Assembly: GCF_007066085.1 (NCBI RefSeq)
Contig: NZ_CP041405.1
Coordinates: forward strand, 4,791,001 to 4,855,000
Source: Paenibacillus thiaminolyticus
GTDB taxonomy: Bacteria; Bacillota; Bacilli; Paenibacillales; Paenibacillaceae
Length of the DNA stretch: 64,000 nt
Reading direction: 5' to 3'
In this document: piece by piece, positions 45,348-53,930 of the stretch
How positions within the stretch are numbered: position 1 is the first letter of the stretch
How the letters are laid out: each line of letters starts with the position of its first letter
The notes under the pieces: model-generated
Seen by the model: the letters and a program-made list of their open reading frames with translations, nothing else
Database searches by the model: none
What the model was told of the DNA's origin: nothing
Position numbers and translations under genes: made by a program

Positions 45348-46130
45348 CTACATGGCTTCTTGGGTTTGATGGAACATTTCATGCTCTTTGCCTTCGTAAA
45401 TCAACGAAGTATGATAATCGGTCAATGCTTGCGGAGGGCCGTCAAATACAATCTTGCCGCCCTTAATGCCGACAATTCGGCTGGCATACTGCTTGGCCGT
45501 CTCCACCTGATGGAGATTAACGAGGCAGGCGATGCCTTGCTCGGTACAGTTGCGGTGAATCGCGTCCATGACGACAGCCGACGAGCGCGGGTCCAGGGAA
45601 GCAATCGGTTCATCCGCCAGGATCAGCTTCGGCTTCTGAGCAAGCGCGCGGCAGACGCCAACACGCTGCTTTTGACCGCCAGACAGTTCATCTGCACGCT
45701 TGTACACTTCCTTGTCCAGGCCGACCTTCTGCAGCAGAGCAATCGCGTCCTGCTTATCCGCTTCGCTATACCGGTTGAATACCCCGGCCAGGGAGCTCAT
45801 ATAGCCAAGTCTTCCATGCAGGACATTCTCCAGCACGCTGAGCCGGTTCACCAGATTATAATGCTGAAATATCATCCCGATGCGGGAACGCGCCTGCCGC
45901 AGTTCCTTGGCCTTCATCTGATCAATGCGCTGCCCTTGAAAGGAAATGCTTCCTTCCGATGGTTCGATGAGCCGGTTAATACAGCGCAGCAGGGTCGATT
46001 TCCCGGCTCCGCTCGGGCCAATGACGGCGATGAATTCGGCAGTCTTGACTTCCAGATTGATGCCATCGAGCGCAATGGTTCCGCCGTTATACCGTTTTTT
46101 TAAATTTTGTATCGTTAAGAGTGTCGTCAT
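45348..46130 (-). CDS. phnC: Phosphonate-type ABC transporter ATP-binding protein
   Basis: 260 residues from the ATG at 46130 (GGAGG before it). Walker A GPSGAGKST, signature LSGGQKQRVGVCRAL, Walker B LILADEPIASLDP, H-loop NLHQVE. The GRLGYMSSLAGVFNRYSEADKQDA stretch between Q-loop and signature is typical of PhnC. It powers uptake of phosphonates, phosphite or related anions. Confidence 0.92.
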   Translation of the reverse strand: MTTLLTIQNLKKRYNGGTIALDGINLEVKTAEFIAVIGPSGAGKSTLLRCINRLIEPSEGSISFQGQRIDQMKAKELRQARSRIGMIFQHYNLVNRLSVLENVLHGRLGYMSSLAGVFNRYSEADKQDAIALLQKVGLDKEVYKRADELSGGQKQRVGVCRALAQKPKLILADEPIASLDPRSSAVVMDAIHRNCTEQGIACLVNLHQVETAKQYASRIVGIKGGKIVFDGPPQALTDYHTSLIYEGKEHEMFHQTQEAM

Positions 46131-46152
46131 ATGCGTGCGGCCTCCTTCACGT

Positions 46153-46944
46153 TCATCGTCCACGCCCGACAAGGCGGATACGTATTTGATTGGTAAGCAT
46201 CTCCAACAGGAACAGTGTCGTGAATACGACCAGAACGCCCAGCATAAGCGGTGCAAATTCATAGTAGCTGATGTACTCCTGGAGCAGCACGCCAATTCCT
46301 CCTGCGCCGACCATTCCCAAAATGACGGTCTCCGCGACGGTCATCTCAAACTTAAAGGCGATCAAAGCCAAGAAAGCAGTAAGCAGATTGGGAAGAACTC
46401 CATTGAACACGACATGCCACCAAGTGCCGCCCGTTGCCCGAATCGCCTCCACCGTATCTTTGCCAGCTTCGTCTATTTTGTCGGCGAACACTTTGATCAG
46501 GAAGGACACGGTAGGGAAAAGCAGCCCGAGCACGCCGGCCATCGGTCCGAATCCCATGCTGGCGACGGCTAGCAGCACCCAAATCGTCGTAGGAATCGTA
46601 CGGATGACGACGACGCAAGCACGCAATAGTTGCGCAAATAGCTGATTCGGAGCGGTGTTGTCCGCCATAAAAAAGGCAAGAAATAAAGCAAAGACGACGC
46701 TAATGCTGACGCAAAGAAAAGCGACGACCACCGAGGTCAGCAATTCGGCAAGCAGTGCCGGCAGCTCGGCGAAGGAAAACTGCAGGAACTGACGGGCAAT
46801 ATCCGGTACTCGGCTGACTCCGTCCATCAATTGCGGCCAGCTAAGCTTCAAATAAAGCAGGCATGGGATAAAGAATACGAGCATGCCCAGGAAGAACAAC
46901 TGTTGTTTGCGTTGCGTAGGTTTATGGGCGATTGGAATTTTCAT
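46153..46944 (-). CDS. phnE: Phosphonate-type ABC transporter permease
   Basis: 263 residues, about six helices, with the EAA-like loop DTVEAIRATGGTWWHVVFNGVLP. ELLTSVVVAFLCVSISVVFAL and AETVILGMVGAGGIGVLL are PhnE hallmarks. It nearly abuts the second permease gene, so the channel is a heterodimer. Confidence 0.9.
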   Translation of the reverse strand: MKIPIAHKPTQRKQQLFFLGMLVFFIPCLLYLKLSWPQLMDGVSRVPDIARQFLQFSFAELPALLAELLTSVVVAFLCVSISVVFALFLAFFMADNTAPNQLFAQLLRACVVVIRTIPTTIWVLLAVASMGFGPMAGVLGLLFPTVSFLIKVFADKIDEAGKDTVEAIRATGGTWWHVVFNGVLPNLLTAFLALIAFKFEMTVAETVILGMVGAGGIGVLLQEYISYYEFAPLMLGVLVVFTTLFLLEMLTNQIRIRLVGRGR

Positions 46945-46945
46945 G

Positions 46946-47728
46946 TTAAATTAAACGCTCCCTTATCCGCTTCGTCAGAAATTCAACCGCCAAAATCATC
47001 AAAATTAATATCGTGATGACGGTAGCCGTTTTGCTGTATTGGAACAAATCCATGGTCAGCTTGATCTGGCTCCCGATTCCGCCTGCGCCCACAAGTCCGA
47101 GCACGGCAGATGCACGTATCGTAATCTCGAACATGAACAATGTCCAGGAAATATAGCCAGGCATGAACTGGGGAATGACCGCTTGCCTCAGCCTTTGGAA
47201 ATAGGTCGCGCCGCATGCGTCAACGGCTTCCACGGCATGGCGGTCGATCTCTTCAATCGCCTCCGCGTACACGCGGGCAAGAAATCCGAACCCGAACAGA
47301 ATGAGTGAGAATACGCCTGGCATCGTGCCGACTCCGAACAGAACGACGAGTATGGACGCCCACACCAGAAACGGAACGTTGCGCAGAAAGGAGACCACGC
47401 CGCGCAGCGCCATTCGTACAGCGGGATGAGGCGACGTATTGTGCGCCATAAGAAAAGCCGCGGCCAACCCGAGAAAGGATGAAATGAAGGTTGCCACGAT
47501 CCCGAAAGCAAGCGTATCCAGTACCGGTTTCAAATATCGGGAGATATCCGACACATTCGGCGGCATGAAGTCCACGAACAGAAAGCGAAGAAAAATCGGA
47601 ATGCCGGTGACAAACGTCAATATATCAAACTTGATATACCATATGGAAAAGACCAGGGCGGCAGCAAGGAGGAGAAGCGAGAGACGCCGCTTGATCTTCC
47701 TTTGCCTTATCCCTATTTCAGCGCGCAT
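46946..47728 (-). CDS. phnE: Phosphonate-type ABC transporter permease, second copy
   Basis: 260 residues from the ATG at 47728 (AGGAG 9 bases before); the frame is open upstream without a site. PhnE-like: PVLDTLAFGIVATFISSFLGLAAA, RHAVEAVDACGATYFQRLRQAVIPQFMP and SAVLGLVGAGGIGSQI. It pairs with the following permease. Two PhnE subunits are usual in Gram-positive phn systems. Confidence 0.9.
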   Translation of the reverse strand: MRAEIGIRQRKIKRRLSLLLLAAALVFSIWYIKFDILTFVTGIPIFLRFLFVDFMPPNVSDISRYLKPVLDTLAFGIVATFISSFLGLAAAFLMAHNTSPHPAVRMALRGVVSFLRNVPFLVWASILVVLFGVGTMPGVFSLILFGFGFLARVYAEAIEEIDRHAVEAVDACGATYFQRLRQAVIPQFMPGYISWTLFMFEITIRASAVLGLVGAGGIGSQIKLTMDLFQYSKTATVITILILMILAVEFLTKRIRERLI

Positions 47729-47765
47729 GCGGGCACTTCTCCTTTTGCGTTCATATTTTTGCGTA

Positions 47766-48665
47766 TTAGTTGGCAAGCAAATCCTCCGGGCTCAGATTGA
47801 GCATTTTGGCCGTTTCGCGCAGTTTGTCATAGTTTTTGTCGTTGGCCTCAATAAACTTGGCATCCGGCGATCCGCCGATGTTTTGAAAGAACTCCGGATC
47901 GTTGTAGCTTAGCAAAAATTCCTTCACCTTGTCTTTGATCTCCTGCGGAAGATCGCTGCGGATGCCAATTGCGGTGCCCGGTAAGGACTCGGATGCCGCG
48001 ATCACACGATAGGAGTCTTTCTCGATAACTCCCTTGCCTTCCAGCATGGCAGGCATGATGGAAGCCGTTCCGGCCGCATCATATTGCCCTCGAAGAACCC
48101 CCAGGACAGCCTTGTCATGACCGCCCGCGAACTGAATATCTTTAAAAAATCCGTTCTCCAGCTCCTCCGGCGTAATGCCCAATTCCTTCACCATCGTCGC
48201 TTTTGGCAGCAGATGCCCTGTTGTGGACACCGGATCGACAAATCCGAATGTTTTCCCTTTCAGATCGGCGACGCTCTGGATCGGGGAGTCTTTTGGCACA
48301 ATAATAATCGACGCCGGCTTGTCGGCCATGCTCGGCAGGGTCATTTCGGCGATCGGCTCGACTTTGGCCCGTTCCGCGGCAACAATATAAGAGAACGGAC
48401 CGAACAGCGCGTAATCGGCTTTGCCGTTCTTCATGGCTTCAATGGCTGCGTTATAGCTTGTAGCCTTATAGGATTCGACCGGGATACCCAGCTTCTCGGA
48501 CAGCTTTGTCTCAAAATCTTTATTGATCTTCTGCCCTTTCTCATCATGCTCTTGCGGCAAATAGGCGATGACAAATTTGGTCGGTGCGCTGCCGCCGGCG
48601 CTGCAGCCTGCCAGTAAGGAAATGGAGAATACGGTAGCAGCAATGACTGAAAAGATCTTTTTCAT
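47766..48665 (-). CDS. phnD: Phosphonate/phosphite-binding lipoprotein
   Basis: 299 residues. Lipobox SLLAGCSAGG near residue 20. KFVIAYLPQEHDEKGQKINKDFE, then ALFGPFSYIVAAERAKVEPIAEM and FVDPVSTTGHLLPKA form the PhnD fold with the usual S-T-S/T-G anion pocket. It delivers the ligand to PhnE/PhnC. First gene of the operon, divergent from a GntR regulator whose binding probably controls both. The exact ligand (phosphonate, phosphite or phosphate ester) is open. Confidence 0.9.
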   Translation of the reverse strand: MKKIFSVIAATVFSISLLAGCSAGGSAPTKFVIAYLPQEHDEKGQKINKDFETKLSEKLGIPVESYKATSYNAAIEAMKNGKADYALFGPFSYIVAAERAKVEPIAEMTLPSMADKPASIIIVPKDSPIQSVADLKGKTFGFVDPVSTTGHLLPKATMVKELGITPEELENGFFKDIQFAGGHDKAVLGVLRGQYDAAGTASIMPAMLEGKGVIEKDSYRVIAASESLPGTAIGIRSDLPQEIKDKVKEFLLSYNDPEFFQNIGGSPDAKFIEANDKNYDKLRETAKMLNLSPEDLLAN

Positions 48666-48849
48666 TCGAGCCCTCCTATGAGTTCATGCAAGTTGTATGC
48701 AAGTTGCATTCTACGATACAAATGTCGCCGGAATGTTTTCGCAATATGAATGTTTTGCAAATCGCTCTCTTGTTGCGTGGACGCAGCCATTTGTCATAAG
48801 ATACATGGTAGAATGGCCGGATAGCGAACGATTACAGAGTGAGAGGATT

Positions 48850-49506
48850 ATGGAATTTATGGCTTCTACTTCGTTAATACAGACCGCTTACGACTATATC
48901 CGGGGACAAATTATGTTGGGGGAGTTTATGCCCGGCACCTTGTTGTCCGAGAATGAGCTTGCGGAGACGTTGAATATGAGCCGGACGCCGGTCCGGGCAG
49001 CGGTCGCTCAGCTTGAATATGAGGGCTTGGCCGTGTCACTGAAAAATCGGGGCATCCTTGTTAAGGAACTGTCGATGAAGGAAGCGCTGGACATGATCGA
49101 GATTATGTATACGTTCCAGCTCTATGCGCTGAACCATATCGAGTCGCAAGGGGATCGGCCGGACTTGAAGAAATTGAAGGAATATCTGGACTTGCAGCTG
49201 GAGGCGACCCGACAAGGGGCTTATCACCTCTATGTGGACAATACATTGCGGTTCACCCAGTGCTTTATATCGGTTACGAATAATAATACAATGTTAAAAA
49301 TTATGGAAGCTCATACAAGCAAGCTGGTGCTTTATTCAACCATCAATTATAAAATTACGCCGCATGAACCGCACTATTCCGGGAACAAGGTCAATCAATC
49401 CGTCTATGATGCCCTGCTTGCGGAGGACTACGATCGAATCCGGGCGATTTTTACAGAAGCGCATAGCTATAACAGGGAGCGTATGCTCCGTTCGGGCAGA
49501 ATATAG
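48850..49506 (+). CDS. GntR-family regulator (FCD subgroup)
   Basis: 218 residues from the ATG at 48850 (GAGAGG before it); the upstream open frame has no site. The winged HTH covers residues 12-70 (YDYIRGQIMLGEFMPGTLLSENELAETLNMSRTPVRAAVAQLEYEGL). The helical C-terminal domain has R/H/D-type positions of FCD ligand sites, but they are not fully conserved. Divergent from phnD across 184 bases, so it probably regulates the phn operon. Confidence 0.87.
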   Translation: MEFMASTSLIQTAYDYIRGQIMLGEFMPGTLLSENELAETLNMSRTPVRAAVAQLEYEGLAVSLKNRGILVKELSMKEALDMIEIMYTFQLYALNHIESQGDRPDLKKLKEYLDLQLEATRQGAYHLYVDNTLRFTQCFISVTNNNTMLKIMEAHTSKLVLYSTINYKITPHEPHYSGNKVNQSVYDALLAEDYDRIRAIFTEAHSYNRERMLRSGRI

Positions 49507-49531
49507 AATGGAAATTCATAAAACCTGATGA

Positions 49532-49566
49532 CTGCTTTCCTTGATGCCGAAGGAGGGCAGTTTTTT
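49532..49566 (+). terminator. Terminator of the GntR gene
   Basis: CTGCTTTCCTT pairs with AAGGAGGGCAG (with G-T pairs) across a 7-base loop and is followed by six T. Confidence 0.8.
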
Positions 49567-49681
49567 GTTCTAGAAGCTCCGGCAACGGCGAGGAGGAATG
49601 AGCCTTCCGACTTCCCGCCGGAGGGTGAAAGACCCTCCAACCTTTTCCTTCTTGTTGTCCGGAGCGTTGTTTTCTGTCCGA

Positions 49682-50782
49682 TTACGAGACGGTGGCGTTT
49701 TTTATCCATTTTGCGTTGCGTCCCCGGGAGAGGAGTTTTATGGCGTTTTCTTTCTGGAGACATTCAAACACTTTGTTAATCGTACTTTGCGACACATCGG
49801 CAAATACGGTTCGTATATCTTCTTTTGTAAAAGGGGCTTCCTGCTTCATAATATAAACTTTAATTTTATCACTTTTATTTTTTTTCATTTGATAGTCGGC
49901 ATCCAGCAATGTATAGGCTTCTAAAATGATACTCAACAGACAATGTAAGATGAAGGTTATATTGTACTCTTGAAAATCCCAGTTGGCAGAGGATTTTTTA
50001 AGCGATTCAAAGTAATCGGTTTCGTATTTTTTTATTAATTTATCTAATGAAATGTATTTCACCAAGGAATGTTTACTTTTCAAGAGCAAAAAATAAAGAA
50101 GCAGGCGTGCAATTCTTTCATTTCCATATTCAAAGGGGGAGATACAAATAAAATGGAAAATAAAATGAGCACTTAATATTAAGGGATCAATCACTCCCTC
50201 CTCTATTAACTCATTATATTCCCGGCAAAGCTGTTCCATGTATGCTGGTATTTGTGCAGACGCTACGGGCGGATGACAACAAAAAATAGGTAATTTTAGT
50301 TCCAGATTATCGGGATTTACTTTTTCGTTCTTTCTCCATGTTCCGCTATCCGATGAAGCATATTTGAAGAGTTGAAAGTGAGTTTCCAGAATAAAACTTG
50401 GGTCAATAGTACTGTATTTACACTTATTATGGATAAAGGTTAATGTATCATAGCAACACGATATTTCATTTTCTATCGTACTTTTTGGCGCTTTGTTATA
50501 AATTAATAGTTCTTTTAACCGTTTGCTGGTTACTTTCAGGTCTTTGTGCATCGAAAAAAAGTCCTGCGCCTGTTGAACTTTCATTGCTTTATGCAGATTT
50601 CCCAAAATGCATGGAAATTCTTTTTCATAAACTTCCAGCCATCCTTTGTAATAGTTAATTTTTCCTATTAAGCTTACCGTTTCTAGATCGAGTGATAATT
50701 TTTTGAACTTTTCATCAAAAAAAGACATTATTCCGCCTTTATTTTCCATTGAATTATACAATAACTCCGTTGTTTGTACCAT
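49682..50782 (-). CDS. Fic-fold protein with a degenerate catalytic motif
   Basis: 366 residues; GGAGG stands 7 bases before the ATG. The Fic fold is seen in the flap GTWRKNEKV (about 147-155), CCHPPVASAQIPAYMEQL and the motif region AHFIFHFICISPFEYGNERIARLL (about 205-228). Canonical Fic is HPFxDGNGRxxR; here it is SPFEYGNERIAR, so the catalytic His is Ser215 and the metal-binding Asp and a Gly are changed. AMPylation by the usual mechanism is unlikely. A C-terminal winged-helix-like part (EDIRTVFADVSQSTINKVFECLQKEN) ends the chain. AT-rich, in an islet with the C3-like toxin. Alternatives: a pseudoenzyme, or a regulator using the helix-turn-helix. Confidence 0.75.
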   Translation of the reverse strand: MVQTTELLYNSMENKGGIMSFFDEKFKKLSLDLETVSLIGKINYYKGWLEVYEKEFPCILGNLHKAMKVQQAQDFFSMHKDLKVTSKRLKELLIYNKAPKSTIENEISCCYDTLTFIHNKCKYSTIDPSFILETHFQLFKYASSDSGTWRKNEKVNPDNLELKLPIFCCHPPVASAQIPAYMEQLCREYNELIEEGVIDPLILSAHFIFHFICISPFEYGNERIARLLLYFLLLKSKHSLVKYISLDKLIKKYETDYFESLKKSSANWDFQEYNITFILHCLLSIILEAYTLLDADYQMKKNKSDKIKVYIMKQEAPFTKEDIRTVFADVSQSTINKVFECLQKENAIKLLSRGRNAKWIKNATVS

Positions 50783-50899
50783 TTTTTTACCTCCAGACTA
50801 ATTCAAGCAAAGATTTATATACGTGATATTCAAGAAAAAAAGTGTAATTTTACGTTTTTTTGGCTTATTTTCTGCGATTGTGTATGATAACGGTAGAAA

Positions 50900-51169
50900 G
50901 TGATTAGAAGAAGTTTCCAAGACATATATGAAGGAGAAGTTATCGGGTTATTAGGACCGAATGGAGCAGGAAAAATAACCCTTATATCTATATTATCGAC
51001 ACTGCTGCTCCCTGATGAAGGGGAAGGAGTAATTTGCGGGCGCAATTTGGTCAAAGAGCGGCACGAAATAAAAAAGTTGTCGGCCTATGACAATCTATCC
51101 TTCTACGATCAAGGCTATCACGCGAGAGCTAGTTCTCTTGTTGGGTTATGGGGAAACCTGCTTAGATAG
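50900..51169 (+). pseudogene. Truncated ABC transporter ATPase
   Basis: An 89-residue frame contains YEGEVIGLLGPNGAGKITLISILST, a near-complete Walker A region but with Ile at the usual Thr/Ser after the Lys. After HEIKKLSAYDNLSFY it jumps to the YDNLSF part that normally follows the Q-loop, then ends. Signature and Walker B are missing. It is a deletion remnant. Confidence 0.75.
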
Positions 51170-51212
51170 CGGTTTTTTAACCATAAATAATAATTAATAA
51201 GGAGAGAGAGAA

Positions 51213-51962
51213 ATGAAGAAAAAGTTTTATTGCAGTCTTGTTTTAAGTTTGGCTTTAGCATCAGCAGCAATTGGTGGCAATGCAGCGTATGCGATTGGCG
51301 GTGCGGGATCAAGCAACTACTATCGTTATGAAGTGATAGATTCCCGTTCAGCCAAAGATTTTAATGAAGACAGAAAAGCAGCAGAAAAGTGGGGGAATAA
51401 AGAATACAAAGCCTGGAACAAAAAACTGAACGCAAGCGAAAAGGAACTCGTTAAAGAGTATACGGGGAATGCCAAGCCCTTTAATACTTATCTGCGGGCT
51501 AATGAAGGCAAATTAGGTTTTAAACCGGACATCGATAAAAAGATTGTGAAATTAGATGAAGCATTAAAGAAATCAACTGTAAGTGAAACGGTACTGGTAT
51601 ACAGAGGCGATGACACTTCTATTTTCGGTAAAGAGTTTCAAAATTCTCTATATCAGGGAAATAAAGTGGATAGAGAGTTGTTTAGAAAGTTAAGGGATCA
51701 ATACCAGGGAAAAACAAAAACAGAGTACGGATACTTGAGTACATCCCTTGTTTCTAATCAGCAGTTTGCAATGAGACCTATTTTAACCACATTAAAAGTA
51801 CCCAAGGGAGCCCATGCCGGTTATGTGGATAACATTAGCCTCTATAAGGGGCAATATGAGCTCTTGTTGCCGAGAAATACAAAGATCAGAATAGATAAAA
51901 TGTATATTATAGTAAATAAAGGCAGCGAAACTATAAAAATTGAGGCTACTGTACTGCCCTAA
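51213..51962 (+). CDS. Secreted C3-like mono-ADP-ribosyltransferase toxin
   Basis: 249 residues, single-domain. The signal peptide ends NAAYA at residue 27. The fold markers are in order: a helical N-terminal region with FNEDRKAAEKWGNKEYKAW, the NAD-binding Arg region VYRGDDTSIFG (about 129-139), the STS motif YGYLSTSLV (residues 173-180) and the catalytic loop KGQYELLLPRNTKI with Q-x-E (Gln214, Glu216). Q-x-E is the mark of C3 exoenzymes, which modify an Asn of Rho GTPases. There is no binding or translocation domain, as in C3bot and C3larvin. GGAGAGAGAG precedes the ATG. AT-rich islet. Whether it is active or which host it targets is unknown. Confidence 0.88.
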   Translation: MKKKFYCSLVLSLALASAAIGGNAAYAIGGAGSSNYYRYEVIDSRSAKDFNEDRKAAEKWGNKEYKAWNKKLNASEKELVKEYTGNAKPFNTYLRANEGKLGFKPDIDKKIVKLDEALKKSTVSETVLVYRGDDTSIFGKEFQNSLYQGNKVDRELFRKLRDQYQGKTKTEYGYLSTSLVSNQQFAMRPILTTLKVPKGAHAGYVDNISLYKGQYELLLPRNTKIRIDKMYIIVNKGSETIKIEATVLP

Positions 51963-52060
51963 GGGCAACTTTTGAAAAAAGTAAAGTTTTATCTATGCAG
52001 TTGGCGCTAGATAGCTCCGTTTTCTAGGATTCCTCCCGGCGTGCCTAGCTGCAATACAAA

Positions 52061-52088
52061 GCGCATGGCCCGCTGTCGAGCCATGCGC
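52061..52088 (-). terminator. Terminator of the ABC/DeoR operon
   Basis: A perfect 9-bp stem (52061-52069 with 52080-52088) with a 10-base loop; on the minus strand it exits into TTTGTATTG. It lies 45 bases past the DeoR-type stop. Confidence 0.8.
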
Positions 52089-52132
52089 GATTTCTGCTTC
52101 ACGATCCGAGAGCGATGTATCCGTCCCCCGAA

Positions 52133-52930
52133 TCATGCGCTTCGTTCGCTTCCTCTTTCCGCCTTTATCCATCCGAGGTCAGCGCCTGAACGCGCCCATT
52201 CCTCCGGCATCGGCGCGCTGCAGATGACGGCGTTGACTTGCTCCATTCCACAAATGCGATATAGCTGCGTCACTCCCAACTTCGTATGATCGCCAAGCAC
52301 GTACACATCGTCTGACTGCTGGATCATGGTCGTCGAGCAAATGGATTCTTCCATATCGTAGTCGGTGATGGCTGTGCGCGTCATCCCGCCGCAGGAGATG
52401 AACGCTTTATCGAAATGGAACCGCGTCAGCAGCTCGCAGGTTAAAGCGCCGGTGATCGATTTTTGTTCCGGGTGGGTGACGCCTCCGAGGAGGATGACCT
52501 TGCCGGCAAATAATCCGGATTCGAGCCGCTCCATCAGCACCTCTGCCGCAGGCAGCGAATTCGTCACGATCGTAATGCCGATGACGCCCCGAATGGCTCG
52601 GGCCAGCTCGGCCGTGGTCGTACCGACGTCGATGGCGATCGTGTCCCCGTCCTGAATGAGCGCGGCTGCCGCTTCTCCGATCGCTTGCTTCGCCGCATGC
52701 TCCATGCTTCTCTTGCTGTCGAAATGGGGCTCCCGCTTCTCATGAGAGTAGGCGACGGCTCCACCGTACACCCGCTTGAGCATATGCTTCGCCTCCAATT
52801 CGTCCAGGTCGCGGCGAATCGTCTCCGGCGTGACCGCCAACGCGGCGGCGAGGGCGGTCACCTGGATTTTGCCATGCCGATGCATTTGCTCCAAAATATA
52901 CTGTCTTCGTTCCTCAGGCAGTAGCATCAT
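52133..52930 (-). CDS. DeoR-family transcriptional regulator
   Basis: 265 residues. HTH: RRQYILEQMHRHGKIQVTALAAALAVTPETIRRDLDELEAKHMLKRVYGGA. The sugar-phosphate sensor domain (DeoRC) has DGDTIAIDVGTTTAELARAI, ILLGG and FISCGGM. It overlaps the upstream ATPase gene by 17 bases, so it is the last gene of the importer operon. It probably senses a phosphorylated product of the imported substrate. Confidence 0.9.
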   Translation of the reverse strand: MMLLPEERRQYILEQMHRHGKIQVTALAAALAVTPETIRRDLDELEAKHMLKRVYGGAVAYSHEKREPHFDSKRSMEHAAKQAIGEAAAALIQDGDTIAIDVGTTTAELARAIRGVIGITIVTNSLPAAEVLMERLESGLFAGKVILLGGVTHPEQKSITGALTCELLTRFHFDKAFISCGGMTRTAITDYDMEESICSTTMIQQSDDVYVLGDHTKLGVTQLYRICGMEQVNAVICSAPMPEEWARSGADLGWIKAERGSERSA

Positions 52931-53930
52931 GAAGCGGAATCACGTCCTTCGGATCCAGATATACCGTCGTCGTGGCGCCGGTGTTCAACCATGCCGAATC
53001 CCGGTGGATATGATCCGCGACGATAAGCTGGCCCTGCACGTCCAATTCCAGGCGCATCATGCTGCCAAGCATCGTCATGCGGCTGACGGTGCCGGTCAGC
53101 GCGATGCCGCCGGCAAGCGGATCGGCGCAGAGCGTCTCTGGCCGAATGGCATACAGCCTATTATCCGGCCGGAGGCATTCCGGTGCCAGGCAGCGGAGCG
53201 TATCGGCGCTCCAGACGTTATAGCTGCCGATGAAGCGGGCCACGAACTCGCTGCGCGGCCGGGTATAGATCTCTTGCGGCGTGCCGTGCTGGACGATACG
53301 GCCGGCATTCATGATGTAAATATGGTCGCTGACCGTCATCGCCTCCTCCTGATCATGCGTCACGAGCACGGTCGTCATATTTAATTCCTGCTGTATGGTG
53401 CGCAGCTGGCGCTGGAGGTTTTTGCGAATCTGGGCATCAAGAGCGCTGAGCGGCTCATCCAGCAGCAGCACCTTCGGCTTCGTCACGAGCGAGCGGGCGA
53501 GGGCGACACGCTGCTGCTGTCCGCCGGACAGCTCGCGCGGGAATGACTTCTCCTTGCCCTGCAGGCCGGTAAGCTCAATCATCTCGTCGACGGCGCGGCG
53601 GATGGCGTCACGGGGCAGCTTCTTCATGGCCAACCCGAAGCCGATATTGTCGGCTACCGTCAAGTTCGGGAACAGGGCATACGACTGGAATACCATGCCT
53701 ATCTCCCGATGCTTGGGCTCCACTGCGGTCACCTCCTTGCCGTCGATATGAATCGTCCCGCTGTCGAGCGCGGTCAAGCCCGACAAGATGCGGAGCAAGG
53801 TGCTTTTACCGCAGCCGCTTGGGCCGAGCAAGGTGACCAATTCTCCTTTTTTCATATGCAATTCGATGCCGTCCAGCACCTTCTGCTTGGCAAACGTCTT
53901 AGTCACTTGGTGGATTTGTACAAAACTCAT
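52914..53930 (-). CDS. ABC transporter ATP-binding protein (PotA/FbpC/PhnT type)
   Basis: 338 residues from the ATG at 53930, overlapping the permease stop by one base. Walker A GPSGCGKST, signature LSGGQQQRVALARSL, Walker B VLLLDEPLSALDA, TOBE domain at the C-terminus (YAIRPETLCADPLAGG). This type serves polyamine, iron, 2-aminoethylphosphonate or related importers. The substrate is set by the binding protein at the head of the operon. Confidence 0.9.
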   Translation of the reverse strand: MSFVQIHQVTKTFAKQKVLDGIELHMKKGELVTLLGPSGCGKSTLLRILSGLTALDSGTIHIDGKEVTAVEPKHREIGMVFQSYALFPNLTVADNIGFGLAMKKLPRDAIRRAVDEMIELTGLQGKEKSFPRELSGGQQQRVALARSLVTKPKVLLLDEPLSALDAQIRKNLQRQLRTIQQELNMTTVLVTHDQEEAMTVSDHIYIMNAGRIVQHGTPQEIYTRPRSEFVARFIGSYNVWSADTLRCLAPECLRPDNRLYAIRPETLCADPLAGGIALTGTVSRMTMLGSMMRLELDVQGQLIVADHIHRDSAWLNTGATTTVYLDPKDVIPLHDATA

